From: Bradyrhizobium diazoefficiens
GTDB taxonomy: Bacteria; Pseudomonadota; Alphaproteobacteria; Rhizobiales; Xanthobacteraceae
Reading direction: 5' to 3'
Length of the DNA stretch: 64,000 nucleotides
Assembly: GCF_016616885.1 (NCBI RefSeq)
Contig: NZ_CP067102.1
Span: forward strand, 4,802,501 to 4,866,500
Made by a program: the position numbers and the translations under genes. Below the pieces are notes generated by a model. The model was not told the origin of the DNA, did no database searches, and saw only the letters and a program-made list of their open reading frames with translations. The number at the start of each line of letters is the position of its first letter. The first letter of the stretch is position 1. This document shows positions 44,033-51,844 of this stretch, piece by piece.

Positions 44033-44596
44033 TCAGACCGCGACGGCGCCGCTGGTCCTGATCAGTTCGGCGCTGGATTGGACTGTAGCAAAGCTGGCGA
44101 TGACATTCACCACCGACTGCTTATAGGCGTCCGCCTCGCCTGTTCCCGGCTGCCGACAGGCCACGGCATCGACGACCACCTGATAGCGGTGGCTGCGGTG
44201 GAATCCCTCGACGACGGTGGCCAGGATGGTCTCGTCGAGGGAAAAGCCTGTGACCACGCAACGCACATTGCTGACGCTGGACATGTAGTCGACGAAACGC
44301 GACGAGCTGTAGGCCGACGGCAATGGGTGCTCGAACGTCATCTCGCCCGGCCGCGGCCTCGTCTCCGCGATCCAATCGGTCAGCCTGGATGACGGATTGA
44401 ACCACGCCGCCTGCGCGATGCGCTTCAAATGCATCACCGGCCAGACGTTGCTGCGCCACAGCGTCAGCAATTCCAGGCAGCGCGAGGTGGCGGCGTCGCC
44501 ATCGAGAATGACGTGGCGACGCCCCGGCGTCAGATATTCGACCTGAAGGTCCGCGCAGACCAGGACCAGCGGATCGTCGTGGAGGGAGACCAGCAT
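44033..44596 (-). CDS. Isochorismatase-fold protein lacking the catalytic cysteine
   Basis: This 187-residue protein has the cysteine-hydrolase fold: VLVCADLQVEYL with the conserved Asp near residue 16, a middle strand (WPVMHLKRIA), and VRCVVTGFSLDETILATVVEGFHRSH at about residues 110-135. In active family members the segment is G-x-x-x-D-x-C-V-x-A-T; here the Cys position is Thr (LDETILAT). Nicotinamidase- or isochorismatase-type chemistry is therefore unlikely, and it may be a binding or regulatory protein or use other chemistry. It is the third gene of a probable operon starting at 45846. Confidence 0.82.
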   Translation of the reverse strand: MLVSLHDDPLVLVCADLQVEYLTPGRRHVILDGDAATSRCLELLTLWRSNVWPVMHLKRIAQAAWFNPSSRLTDWIAETRPRPGEMTFEHPLPSAYSSSRFVDYMSSVSNVRCVVTGFSLDETILATVVEGFHRSHRYQVVVDAVACRQPGTGEADAYKQSVVNVIASFATVQSSAELIRTSGAVAV

Positions 44597-44621
44597 CGTT
44601 TTGCGCGGAGCTGCACCAGTT

Positions 44622-45242
44622 TCAGCTGTCGGCGAGTGCGAGGTCCCGCAGCGGCGATGTCACCGCCCGCCCCGCCGAGGCATCGAGCACGCCCGGACGA
44701 TCCCAATCGCCTTCAGGGCGAATGATCACGTAGGGATCGCTGTCCAGCGTGATCGCGTCCGGCCCCGGCTCGATCTCCAGCAGCATTTCCGTGTAGGAAA
44801 AATCCGAGAAAGTGATCTTGCGATTGTGGCCGAGTGGCTTGGCGCCGAAATGAGCCCAGAAATCGACCAGCCGGTCCTGCGCCTGACCATAGATCTTGCG
44901 GAACCCCTTGCGCTTCACATAATCGACGCTGGCCTGCACCAGCTTGAACGCGATGCGCGAGCGCCGATATTGGTGACGCACCGCTAGCCGCTCCACCTTG
45001 GCGAAGTCGCCGAAGAAGCGCACCCGCAAACAGCCCGCCGGCTCGTTGCCGATGTAGCCGATGAAATGTGCGGCCACCATGTCGTTGCCGTCGAACTCCT
45101 CATCGAACGGACAGTCCTGCTCGGCGAGATAGACCGCAGAGCGAATGGCCGTGACCAGCATGAGGTCGTTCGGATCGCGCGCAAGGCGAATGGTGATGGC
45201 GCGGGAGTCAGGCTTGGCGAGAGGAATCCTAGTGCCGTGCAT
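44622..45242 (-). CDS. GNAT-family N-acyltransferase
   Basis: This 206-residue protein has GNAT features: FIGYIGNEPAGCLRVRFFGDFAKVERLAVRHQYRRSRIAFKLVQASVDYVKRKGFRKIYGQAQ, with the V-ERLAV strand and an R-x-x-x-R-I/A acyl-CoA loop, then WAHFGAKPL. The N-terminal half (TAIRSAVYLAEQDCPFDEEFDGND) faintly recalls acyl-HSL-synthase-like proteins, but the fold call is GNAT. It overlaps the upstream gene by 14 bases and lies 25 bp before the isochorismatase-like gene, so it is translationally and transcriptionally linked. The substrate is unknown. Confidence 0.82.
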   Translation of the reverse strand: MHGTRIPLAKPDSRAITIRLARDPNDLMLVTAIRSAVYLAEQDCPFDEEFDGNDMVAAHFIGYIGNEPAGCLRVRFFGDFAKVERLAVRHQYRRSRIAFKLVQASVDYVKRKGFRKIYGQAQDRLVDFWAHFGAKPLGHNRKITFSDFSYTEMLLEIEPGPDAITLDSDPYVIIRPEGDWDRPGVLDASAGRAVTSPLRDLALADS

Positions 45243-45846
45243 CTGAAAAACTCCTTGCTTGGATGATCGCGCCCGGCATGCGCATGGGCTGCCGGTGCCA
45301 GGGACGCTCGTAACACCAGAGGTCGGGTTGGAAGCTCGAAATAGACGCGAAGCCCGTTGCCTTCATGATTTCGCGTCCGGCCACGGTTGACGGCTGCGCA
45401 TAGCAGTCCGCGCCGCGAAACCTTATCTGCCGGAGATGAGCCGCGGCCTTGCCGAGACCGGCGATGCCACGGCCGGTCGCCGCAATCGCCCAGATGTAGA
45501 TCGCCGAAACATCCTCATGCGCGGAAGCGAGGTGGTGCATCTCGGGCGCCGTCAGACAGATATCGTCGAGCAGCAATGCATCATGCCCGCGATCGCTAAG
45601 AAACAGGAAGGCCATGCCACCGAGCAGATGGCCGTTCCGGGTGAACGTCAGGATGCTCTCGGGATCGGAGGCGAAATATTTCGCAAGCTCCATCGCCCCG
45701 ATCTGCACGCCCGGCACCAGCCGATGCGCCATTTCCGAAAGCGCGGCGATTTCCTCAAATTGCGCGCAACGGACGTCCACGTCGGGGCTCAGCGGCAAGG
45801 CATCGAAATCATGCCTTGCGGCAAACGAGCCCCTTTCCATACTCAT
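45229..45846 (-). CDS. Acyltransferase-like protein of unknown function
   Basis: The protein has 205 residues. The middle and C-terminal part (GHLLGGMAFLFLS, IYIWAIAATGRGIAGLGKAAAHLRQIRFRGADCYAQPSTVAGREIMKATGF) follows a GNAT-like strand-loop-helix order, with GRGIAGLGKA where the acyl-CoA loop would be, ending with WCYERPWHRQ. It is more divergent than its neighbour. It is the first gene of the divergent operon controlled, probably, by the LysR gene at 45948. Overlap with the next gene (14 bases) suggests coupled translation. Confidence 0.7.
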   Translation of the reverse strand: MSMERGSFAARHDFDALPLSPDVDVRCAQFEEIAALSEMAHRLVPGVQIGAMELAKYFASDPESILTFTRNGHLLGGMAFLFLSDRGHDALLLDDICLTAPEMHHLASAHEDVSAIYIWAIAATGRGIAGLGKAAAHLRQIRFRGADCYAQPSTVAGREIMKATGFASISSFQPDLWCYERPWHRQPMRMPGAIIQARSFSDARH

Positions 45847-45928
45847 GTCGTCCCTCTATCGTTCGGGGGTTTTGTACGCCGCTATGGGGAGAAGCTTAGC
45901 GGCTGGAGATCAGGAGTATGCAGCAAGT

Positions 45929-45949
45929 ATTGCACCGGGGTGCTGCAAT
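45929..45949. promoter_or_regulatory. ATTGCA-N9-TGCAAT palindrome at the LysR start
   Basis: ATTGCA (45929-45934) and TGCAAT (45944-45949) form a dyad over the beginning of the LysR gene, about 85-100 bp from the start of the divergent operon. A position at its own start codon fits autoregulation, common in this family, though the spacing differs from a strict T-N11-A box. Confidence 0.4.
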
Positions 45950-46958
45950 GATGCACCGCTATGAAGAAGCGCTAAATGCGTCCTGGGACGATTTGAAACT
46001 TTTTTTAGCCTGCGCGAAATTTAAAAGTTTTCGAAATGCGGCCGAAGAGCTGGGGTTCACCTCCACCACATTGATGCGCCGGATCGACCGGCTCGAAGAC
46101 AGCATCGGCTGCAAGCTTTTCCTGCGCGACCAGAGCGGGCTCACGCTCAGCGACGAAGGCGCCGCGATGATTGCCGACGTCGCGCATATGGAGCGGCACG
46201 CCTTCAACGTCTTCCGCCGCGCCTCGCGCTCCTCGAACGATACGTCGGGCACGGTGCGCGTCGCGGTGACGGAGGGCCCCGGCAATTTCTGGATCCTGCC
46301 GCGGCTGATCGACTTCCAGAAGACCTATCGCAAGATCACCGTCGACCTGCGTTGTGCGATGGAACAGGCCGACGTCGCGCGGCTGGAGTCGGACATTGCG
46401 ATCCAGCTCGAGCCGCCGACAAATCCCGATCTCATCGTCGCCAAGCTCGGCCGGCTGCACATCTATCCCTTCGTCTCCAGGGACTATGCGGACCTCTACG
46501 GCGTGCCGGCGACGCTCGCCGATCTGCCGAGCCACCGCATCATCAAGCAGAGCGCGCCGCAGGTCGACGACGGCGCCTATGCTCGCGTGCTCGGATTGAA
46601 ATCGCTGGAAGGCATCGTCGGGATCAAGACCAATTCGTCCGTCGGCGTGCTTTACGCGGTCGAGCGCGGCGCCGGGATCGGCTTCCTGCCGACGGTGTCG
46701 ATCGCGCTCGGTGCGCCGCTCGTCGCCGTCGACCTCGGCGTCAGCCACCACGCCGACCTCTGGCTGACCTATCACAAGGAGTTCCGCGCCTCCGAGCGGC
46801 ACAGGATCGTGGTCGACTGGCTGAAGAAGATCTTCGATCCCAAATCCCATCCCTGCTTCCGCGACGAGTTCATCCATCCGAACGCGCTGGTGCCGATGAT
46901 GACGGCCGCGCGCGAAGGTTTTGGGTTGACGGGATACGTCGCGGCGACGCCGATGTGA
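45948..46958 (+). CDS. LysR-family regulator (divergent from the acyltransferase cluster)
   Basis: This 336-residue protein starts at the ATG pair near 45948 (an upstream ATG at 45918 has poor spacing to its GGAG). The N-terminal helix-turn-helix is WDDLKLFLACAKFKSFRNAAEELGFTSTTLMRRIDRLEDSIGCKLFLRD (about residues 12-60), followed by an effector-binding domain with FWILPRLIDFQKTYRKITVDLRC and an SSVGVLYAVERGAGIGFLP segment. It is slightly longer than average (about 300) because of an extra C-terminal stretch. It lies divergent from the 45846-44033 operon, its likely target. Confidence 0.9.
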   Translation: MMHRYEEALNASWDDLKLFLACAKFKSFRNAAEELGFTSTTLMRRIDRLEDSIGCKLFLRDQSGLTLSDEGAAMIADVAHMERHAFNVFRRASRSSNDTSGTVRVAVTEGPGNFWILPRLIDFQKTYRKITVDLRCAMEQADVARLESDIAIQLEPPTNPDLIVAKLGRLHIYPFVSRDYADLYGVPATLADLPSHRIIKQSAPQVDDGAYARVLGLKSLEGIVGIKTNSSVGVLYAVERGAGIGFLPTVSIALGAPLVAVDLGVSHHADLWLTYHKEFRASERHRIVVDWLKKIFDPKSHPCFRDEFIHPNALVPMMTAAREGFGLTGYVAATPM

Positions 46959-46964
46959 TTATTT

Positions 46965-47013
46965 GAGCATGATCTCTTCGGAAAACCGCTGCACACTCTT
47001 CCGGATCATGCTC
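46965..47013. repeat. GAGCATGATC interspersed palindrome
   Basis: GAGCATGATC (46965-46974) is exactly inverted as GATCATGCTC (47004-47013), enclosing CGGAAAACCG-type sequence. This element is familiar from intergenic regions of Bradyrhizobium and relatives. It sits between the convergent LysR and autotransporter genes and may help end transcripts. Confidence 0.6.
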
Positions 47014-47016
47014 GCC

Positions 47017-48189
47017 TTACCACCGATATTCGAAGCCGATCGTGCCCTGGTGCGACGTCAGTTCATTGCGGAACTTGCCGTCGTAATTGACGTAGAGCCG
47101 CGCGGTGTTGGTCAGGCTGAGTGACGCCGAGGCGCCGGCGTCCATGCCGTAACGGCTCTCGCCGATGCCGGGGACGATGATGTTCTGGGTGCCGAGGCTG
47201 ACCTGGACCGAGCCCAGATCCTGATAGAAATTGTCGACGAACTTGCCGTAGGCCGAGAGGTCCAGGATCTTCTGGTCGAAGATGAAGTATCGCCCGATCT
47301 CGGCGCCGATCATGACGCGCGCGCGCGCGATCGCGCTCGAGCCGACGTTGAGCGGATCGAGCCCGCCGGCCTCCTGGAACGCCGCGCCGGTGGCCCGCAC
47401 ATATTCGAGCGCGCCCTTGGGCACGATCCGCATCTGGTCCTTGGTCCAGTAATAGCTGATCTCGGTCAGCGCGCCGTCGACCGCAGCGCGATAGCCCGCC
47501 GTCGCGAAGCCAAAGCCGGTGTCCCGGCTGGAATGGACTTTGCCGAAACCGTGCACCACCGCAAAGGCCCAGGTCCAGGGTCCCTTGTCGACGGAGCCGT
47601 TGAAGCCGATCTGGGTCAGGTCGAGCGTCGCCGACTGCAGCGCGAGCGGCACGTCGATGTCGGTATGGCTCTGGTCGACGGAGAAGCCGAGATTGACACC
47701 CGGCGCGACCCGCGCACCGAAACCGGCGACGCCGCCAAACGTCTTGCGCTTGTCGCCGACGAAATCGCCCTGCGGATCGGTCCGGACCGAAACGCCGTAG
47801 CCTTCGTACCAGGTGCGGTAGCGCGGATCCTCCGTGCTCACCGAGGCCCCGCCACCGCCGGGGTTGGTGCGGAACGCGCGATTGACGCCGCCGGAGGCCT
47901 GGTTGCCGAGGCGCTCCAGGAAGTTCGAGCCGAGATTGAGCGCGCTGTTACCGGCGGACTGGTCGTAATTTGTGGCTGTCGGGACCGGCACCGGGGTCGG
48001 CGATGGCGTGGGCGTGGGCGTGGGCGTGGGCGTCGGAGATGCAGTCGGCGTCGGGGTCTGCGCGAAGGCTGATGTCGCCGGAATCATCCCGACGACTGCA
48101 AGGGTCATGGCGATTGCCGTCACGATCCAGCGGACACGATCCAGCCCGATCGTCTGCCATATCCTGGTGGGCTGCAAGGCGCAGCGCAT
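47017..48189 (-). CDS. Autotransporter-type outer-membrane beta-barrel protein
   Basis: The 390-residue precursor has an N-terminal membrane/signal segment (VRWIVTAIAMTLAVVGMIPATSAFAQ), then a Thr-Pro repeat (about residues 45-75, encoded by a GTGGGC hexamer array at 47998-48050). A C-terminal barrel region of about 270 residues has alternating strands ending in GTIGFEYRW, whose terminal aromatic residue suits outer-membrane assembly. It has no large passenger, so it is a small barrel, perhaps a surface-exposed or adhesin-related protein. The Met at 48189 starts the leader; the frame is open further upstream. Confidence 0.8.
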   Translation of the reverse strand: MRCALQPTRIWQTIGLDRVRWIVTAIAMTLAVVGMIPATSAFAQTPTPTASPTPTPTPTPTPSPTPVPVPTATNYDQSAGNSALNLGSNFLERLGNQASGGVNRAFRTNPGGGGASVSTEDPRYRTWYEGYGVSVRTDPQGDFVGDKRKTFGGVAGFGARVAPGVNLGFSVDQSHTDIDVPLALQSATLDLTQIGFNGSVDKGPWTWAFAVVHGFGKVHSSRDTGFGFATAGYRAAVDGALTEISYYWTKDQMRIVPKGALEYVRATGAAFQEAGGLDPLNVGSSAIARARVMIGAEIGRYFIFDQKILDLSAYGKFVDNFYQDLGSVQVSLGTQNIIVPGIGESRYGMDAGASASLSLTNTARLYVNYDGKFRNELTSHQGTIGFEYRW

Positions 48190-48562
48190 GACGACACATC
48201 CCAAAGCAAAGTGTTGGCCCGCAAAAATGCAACACGAACGGCGAGCGGGTGCGGCGATTTGTGCTGAACTGCAACGGAGGGTCAACCGTTTGGCATGCTA
48301 TCGCCGGGGTGATTGCCCCTGATTGTGGTTCTGCGGCCACAGGTCGCAAATTGCAGCGGGGCATCTCTGGCGCGGTCTTGAAAATCGCGCGCGGCTTGCT
48401 ATCGCGCGATTTTCATGTTGCAATATCGGACACAATCGGAATTGGCCGCTCGGCTGTGCGTTTCGCGACAATGAGACTCGAACAGACTTCCGGAAGCCCG
48501 TTTGTGACGTGGCACGCGAAAAGCGGCCGCGTCTTTTTTGTATCTAGCGGAGGAGACTAGCG
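48190..48562. other. Intergenic region before the cold-shock gene
   Basis: About 370 bp without a supported gene. It contains the 12-bp inverted repeat at 48380-48414 and the promoters of the flanking divergent genes. Its position upstream of a cold-shock gene fits a long structured leader. Confidence 0.5.
48380..48414 (+). promoter_or_regulatory. Perfect 12-bp inverted repeat upstream of cspA
   Basis: GAAAATCGCGCG (48380-48391) pairs exactly with CGCGCGATTTTC (48403-48414) around an 11-base loop, about 150 bases upstream of the cold-shock start. It could be a terminator for an upstream RNA or a structured element in the cold-shock mRNA leader, which in other bacteria acts as an RNA thermosensor. 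No T-run follows. Confidence 0.45.
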
Positions 48563-48769
48563 ATGCCACAAAAGGGCACCGTCAAATGGTTCAACCCGAC
48601 CAAGGGTTATGGGTTCATCAAGCCGAACGGCAGCGACAAGGACGTGTTCGTCCACATCTCGGCCGTCGAGCGTGCTGGACTCTCGACCCTGAATGAGAAC
48701 CAGGTGGTTGAATACGACCTCGTGGAGAACCGCGGCAAGGCGTCCGCGGAGAACCTCAAGGTCTCCTGA
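48563..48769 (+). CDS. cspA: Cold-shock protein (CspA family)
   Basis: This 68-residue OB-fold RNA chaperone contains KGTVKWFNPTKGYGFIKPNG (RNP1 KGYGFI), DVFVHISAVE (RNP2 VFVHI) and ends in SAENLKVS. It binds single-stranded RNA and DNA and melts mRNA structures. GGAGGAG precedes the ATG at a normal distance. A long untranslated leader with an inverted repeat lies upstream and a strong terminator lies downstream, so it is a single-gene unit. Confidence 0.95.
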   Translation: MPQKGTVKWFNPTKGYGFIKPNGSDKDVFVHISAVERAGLSTLNENQVVEYDLVENRGKASAENLKVS

Positions 48770-48809
48770 TTTCTCTCAAAGCTCAGCGCGAGAGATCATC
48801 ATGACGTTG

Positions 48810-48835
48810 CCCCCGGCTCTGCCGGGGGATTTTGT
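48810..48835 (+). terminator. Rho-independent terminator of cspA
   Basis: CCCCCGGC and GCCGGGGG form an eight-bp GC stem with a three-base loop (TCT), followed by ATTTTGTTTG. Confidence 0.85.
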
Positions 48836-48908
48836 TTGTGGCGCCATCTCCTCATTGCATCTTTTGAATTTCCGGTTATATTTCCGGACATTCGGATCGA
48901 GGTGAGCC

Positions 48909-49211
48909 GTGGCAACCAAATCCCAGCGAAAGGCAACCCGAACCCATCGGCGCCGCGCTGCGGCGCGGGGTCTTGTGCGGGTGGAAGTCCAGGCCGCAAA
49001 AAAAGACGCAAGCCTTATCCGTGCTTTGGCCGAAACCCTGCGCGACAAACCCGAGAGAGCCGCTGCACTTCGATCGACGCTTGCCACCGCCCTCCTCAAT
49101 CCTGGCGTCAGGACGGCGTTTGACGTCTTTGGTTCCGAGCTTCCCGATGAAGCGTTCAGCGGCGTTTTCGATCAGCCACGGGGCGATGGCTGGCGCAAGG
49201 TCGACTTGTGA
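48909..49211 (+). CDS. Putative antitoxin of a VapBC-like pair
   Basis: This 100-residue protein from a GTG start (GAGGTGA just upstream) is very basic at the N-terminus (MATKSQRKATRTHRRRAAARGLVRVEVQAAKKD). The segment RGLVRVEVQA followed by helices recalls a ribbon-helix-helix DNA-binding unit. The acidic C-terminal end (SELPDEAFSGVFDQPRGDGWRKVDL) could neutralise a toxin. It overlaps the PIN-domain gene by four bases (GTGA), the usual toxin-antitoxin arrangement. It is longer than a typical VapB (about 80 residues). Confidence 0.75.
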   Translation: MATKSQRKATRTHRRRAAARGLVRVEVQAAKKDASLIRALAETLRDKPERAAALRSTLATALLNPGVRTAFDVFGSELPDEAFSGVFDQPRGDGWRKVDL

Positions 49212-49624
49212 AGTTTCTGATCGATACGAACGTCATTTCAGAAATTCGCAAGCGCGAACGCGCCGACGCCAATGTCATTCGATGGGTTAATCAGACCTCA
49301 GCGGAAGACATCGGGACCAGTGTCCTGGTTCTGGCCGAAATTCGTCGGGGCATCGAACTGAAAAGGCGAAGCGATCCGCTCCAGGCGAAATCTCTCGACC
49401 GATGGTTTTCGCAGATGAGGATCCGGCTTGCCGATCGGGTTCTTCCAATCGATGAGACCATCGCCGAGACCTGGGCTCTCCTTGGAATTCCGAATCCGCT
49501 GCCGCTCATTGACAGCCTTCTCGCAGCCACGGCCAAGGTCCACGGCTTAATCCTAGTGACGCGCAACATTACCGATATTGAATCGACAGGCGTAGCGCTG
49601 CTCGATCCGTTTTCAACCCAGTAA
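49208..49624 (+). CDS. vapC: VapC-like PIN-domain ribonuclease (toxin)
   Basis: This 138-residue PIN protein has MKFLIDTNVISEIRKR (first catalytic Asp), VLVLAEIRRGIELKR (Glu in the second acidic site), PLIDSLLAATAKVHGLILVTRNITDI (Asp pair) and a short C-terminus. Such toxins cleave tRNA or rRNA to stop growth when the antitoxin is lost. It starts from GTG overlapping the antitoxin stop. Convergent with the purMN-side ORF at 49665. No plasmid genes adjoin, so it is a chromosomal module. Confidence 0.9.
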   Translation: MKFLIDTNVISEIRKRERADANVIRWVNQTSAEDIGTSVLVLAEIRRGIELKRRSDPLQAKSLDRWFSQMRIRLADRVLPIDETIAETWALLGIPNPLPLIDSLLAATAKVHGLILVTRNITDIESTGVALLDPFSTQ

Positions 49625-49664
49625 GAGTTCGAGGGAACCTTGGTTTGCGAGGAGTTCGCGAGAT

Positions 49665-49946
49665 CTAGATCGAGGACTTTCGAAATTGCGCAAGCGCGTC
49701 TTCCCAGGAAGTAGCCGTCGGAAGGTGATGAACACACCCGGCCCGATCGACAAGTATGGGACCGTTTCCGGCAAGTCGGGAACTAGAGTTGCCGGTTTCG
49801 ATATATTCTCGGGTATTGTAGAAGAATACCCACCCTTCTGCGACCTCAAGGGTCTGCTCAGAAACAAGCGCAAGATCATCGCCGCAGGCAATGCCGATGT
49901 TCATCACTTCGGCTTCGGCAAGTGCCATAGCCTGGTCGGGCGACAT
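49665..49946 (-). CDS. YrhB-domain-like protein coupled to purN
   Basis: The protein has 93 residues from ATG 49946, beginning MSPDQAMALAEAEVMNIGIACGDDLALVSEQTLEVAEGWVFFYNTREYIETG, then PILVDRAGCVHHLPTATSWEDALAQFRKS. The EGWVFFYNTREYIETG and PILVDR segments fit the YrhB/Imm35-like immunity-type fold. The start ATG overlaps the purN stop as TGATG, implying translational coupling, which is unusual company for a purine enzyme. It may be a protective/immunity protein or a chaperone (YrhB in E. coli); its partner is not visible. Confidence 0.65.
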   Translation of the reverse strand: MSPDQAMALAEAEVMNIGIACGDDLALVSEQTLEVAEGWVFFYNTREYIETGNSSSRLAGNGPILVDRAGCVHHLPTATSWEDALAQFRKSSI

Positions 49947-50617
49947 CAGGTGGTGACCATCGGCGCAACCAGAAAATTCTCCGACGCCGAACTGCCTGTC
50001 GTCCTGCACACATCGCCCTCGATCCGAATCTTGCCGGTCGCAAGCAGGCTCAGCGCGGCAGGATAGATGCGGTGCTCGACTTCGAGGATGCGCTCCGACA
50101 GCGTCTCCGCCGTGTCGTGATCGCTGACGGGCACGGCGCCCTGCATCACGATCGGGCCAGCATCAGTCTCGGGGATGACGAAATGCACCGTCGCGCCAGA
50201 CAGCTTGACGCCGGCGCGCAGGGCCTGTCCATGCGGATCGAGGCCCGGGAACGACGGCAGCAGCGACGGATGGATGTTGAGCATCCGCCCGTACCAGGCC
50301 TTGGCGAATTCGGCGGTGAACAGACGCATGAAGCCGCCGAGGCAAATCAGCTCGATGCCGTGCTGGTCGAGCGCTCCCTGCAGCACTGCCTCGAAGCCGG
50401 CGCGATCCTTGCCGAACGGCTTGCTCTCGATCACCTGCGTTTTCACGCCGGCCGCCTTGGCCCGTTCGAGCCCGGGCGCGTCGGCCTTGTTCGAGATGAC
50501 GAGCGATATCTCCGCCGGGAAATCCGCGGCAGCCGCTGCCTTGATCAGCGCGGACATGTTGGAACCGCGGCCGGAAATCAGGATAGCGACGCGGCGCTTC
50601 ATCACAGCGCCAGTCAT
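49946..50617 (-). CDS. purN: Phosphoribosylglycinamide formyltransferase
   Basis: This enzyme transfers a formyl group from 10-formyltetrahydrofolate to GAR in purine synthesis. The protein has 223 residues with RRVAILISGRGSNMSALI (substrate-phosphate loop), CLGGFMRLFTAEF, and GRMLNIHPSLLPSFPGLDPHGQAL, where the N-x-HPSLLPSF motif holds the catalytic Asn and His. The later GATVHFVIPETDAGPIV contains the catalytic Asp. The ATG at 50617 overlaps the purM stop as TGATG, so purM and purN are coupled; the internal Met (50602) is an alternative start. Confidence 0.96.
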   Translation of the reverse strand: MTGAVMKRRVAILISGRGSNMSALIKAAAAADFPAEISLVISNKADAPGLERAKAAGVKTQVIESKPFGKDRAGFEAVLQGALDQHGIELICLGGFMRLFTAEFAKAWYGRMLNIHPSLLPSFPGLDPHGQALRAGVKLSGATVHFVIPETDAGPIVMQGAVPVSDHDTAETLSERILEVEHRIYPAALSLLATGKIRIEGDVCRTTGSSASENFLVAPMVTT

Positions 50618-51690
50618 CAGAGTGCCATGTCGAGATGGCCGTTATAGACGACGCAATGCTCGCCCTCGGCCGGAATCACGGTGCCGAGCTGCGCCACGGT
50701 CTCGCCGGCGCCGGTGAAGACCCGCACGACTTCGTCGACTTTCTCAGGCTCGACGATCGCGATCATGCCGATGCCGCAGTTGAAGGTCCTGAGCATTTCG
50801 AGCTCGGCGATGCCAGCTTGCGCTGCCAGCCATTTGAACACCGGCAGCACCGGCAGGCGCGCCAGATCGATGCCGACGCCAAGATGTGCCGGCAGCACGC
50901 GCGGAATGTTGTCGGTGAAGCCGCCACCGGTGATGTGGGCGAGGCCCTTCACCGCAGCCGTTTCGCGAATCGCGCGCAGGCAGGATTTGACGTAGAGCCG
51001 CGTCGGCGTCAGCAGCGCGCCCCCGAGCGTCATGACCGGCGCGAACGGCGCCTGCGCCTCGAAGCCGAGGCCGGACTGTTCCACGATCTTGCGCACCAGC
51101 GAGAAGCCGTTGGAGTGCACGCCCGACGAGGCCAGGCCGATCACGGCGTCGCCCGCGGCGATGTCCTTGCGCGGCAACAGCGTGCCCCGCTCGGCGGCGC
51201 CGACGGCAAAGCCGCCGAGATCATAATCGCCGTCCTTGTAGAGACCGGGCATTTCGGCGGTCTCGCCGCCGATCAGGGCGCAGCCGGATTCGCGGCAGCC
51301 TTCGGCAACGCCGGCGACGATCGCGGCGGTCGCCTCCGGGTCGAGCTTGCCGCAGGCGAAATAGTCGAGGAAGAACAGCGGCTCGGCGCCCTGCACCACG
51401 AGGTCGTTGACGCTCATGGCGACTAGGTCGATGCCGATCCCGCCATGCAGGCCGGTCTCGATCGCGATCTTGACCTTGGTGCCGACGCCGTCGGCGGCCG
51501 CGACCAGGACGGGGTCCTTGAAGCCGGCCGCCTTGAGGTCGAACAGGCCGCCGAATCCGCCGATCTCGGCGTCGGCGCCGGGCCGTGCGGTGGCACGCAC
51601 CATCGGCTTGATCAGGTCGACCAGGCGGTTGCCCGCGTCGATATCGACGCCTGAATCGGCGTAAGTGAGGCCGTTTTTGCGGTCGGTCAT
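50617..51690 (-). CDS. purM: Phosphoribosylformylglycinamidine cyclo-ligase (AIR synthetase)
   Basis: This enzyme closes the imidazole ring of FGAM with ATP to give AIR, two steps after PurN. The protein has 357 residues, the usual length. Visible are [71 protein letters not shown] and [17 protein letters not shown]. The Met at 51690 is preferred over the longer frame. It is followed by purN in TGATG overlap, as in many alphaproteobacteria, and is divergent from the phosphatidyltransferase gene. Confidence 0.97.
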   Translation of the reverse strand: MTDRKNGLTYADSGVDIDAGNRLVDLIKPMVRATARPGADAEIGGFGGLFDLKAAGFKDPVLVAAADGVGTKVKIAIETGLHGGIGIDLVAMSVNDLVVQGAEPLFFLDYFACGKLDPEATAAIVAGVAEGCRESGCALIGGETAEMPGLYKDGDYDLGGFAVGAAERGTLLPRKDIAAGDAVIGLASSGVHSNGFSLVRKIVEQSGLGFEAQAPFAPVMTLGGALLTPTRLYVKSCLRAIRETAAVKGLAHITGGGFTDNIPRVLPAHLGVGIDLARLPVLPVFKWLAAQAGIAELEMLRTFNCGIGMIAIVEPEKVDEVVRVFTGAGETVAQLGTVIPAEGEHCVVYNGHLDMAL

Positions 51691-51844
51691 GCCCGATTTC
51701 CAGTGGGTTTGCGGCTGGTTACGTCGAATTCCGGGGACACGCAATGGCAAGCGTGGCGCCCCGCCCTATAGTATGTAGATATCAACCGGTTCAGCCTCCA
51801 AGGGGCCGGATTTCGAGGTCAGACCGGGTGCCGGGAAGCGCCGC

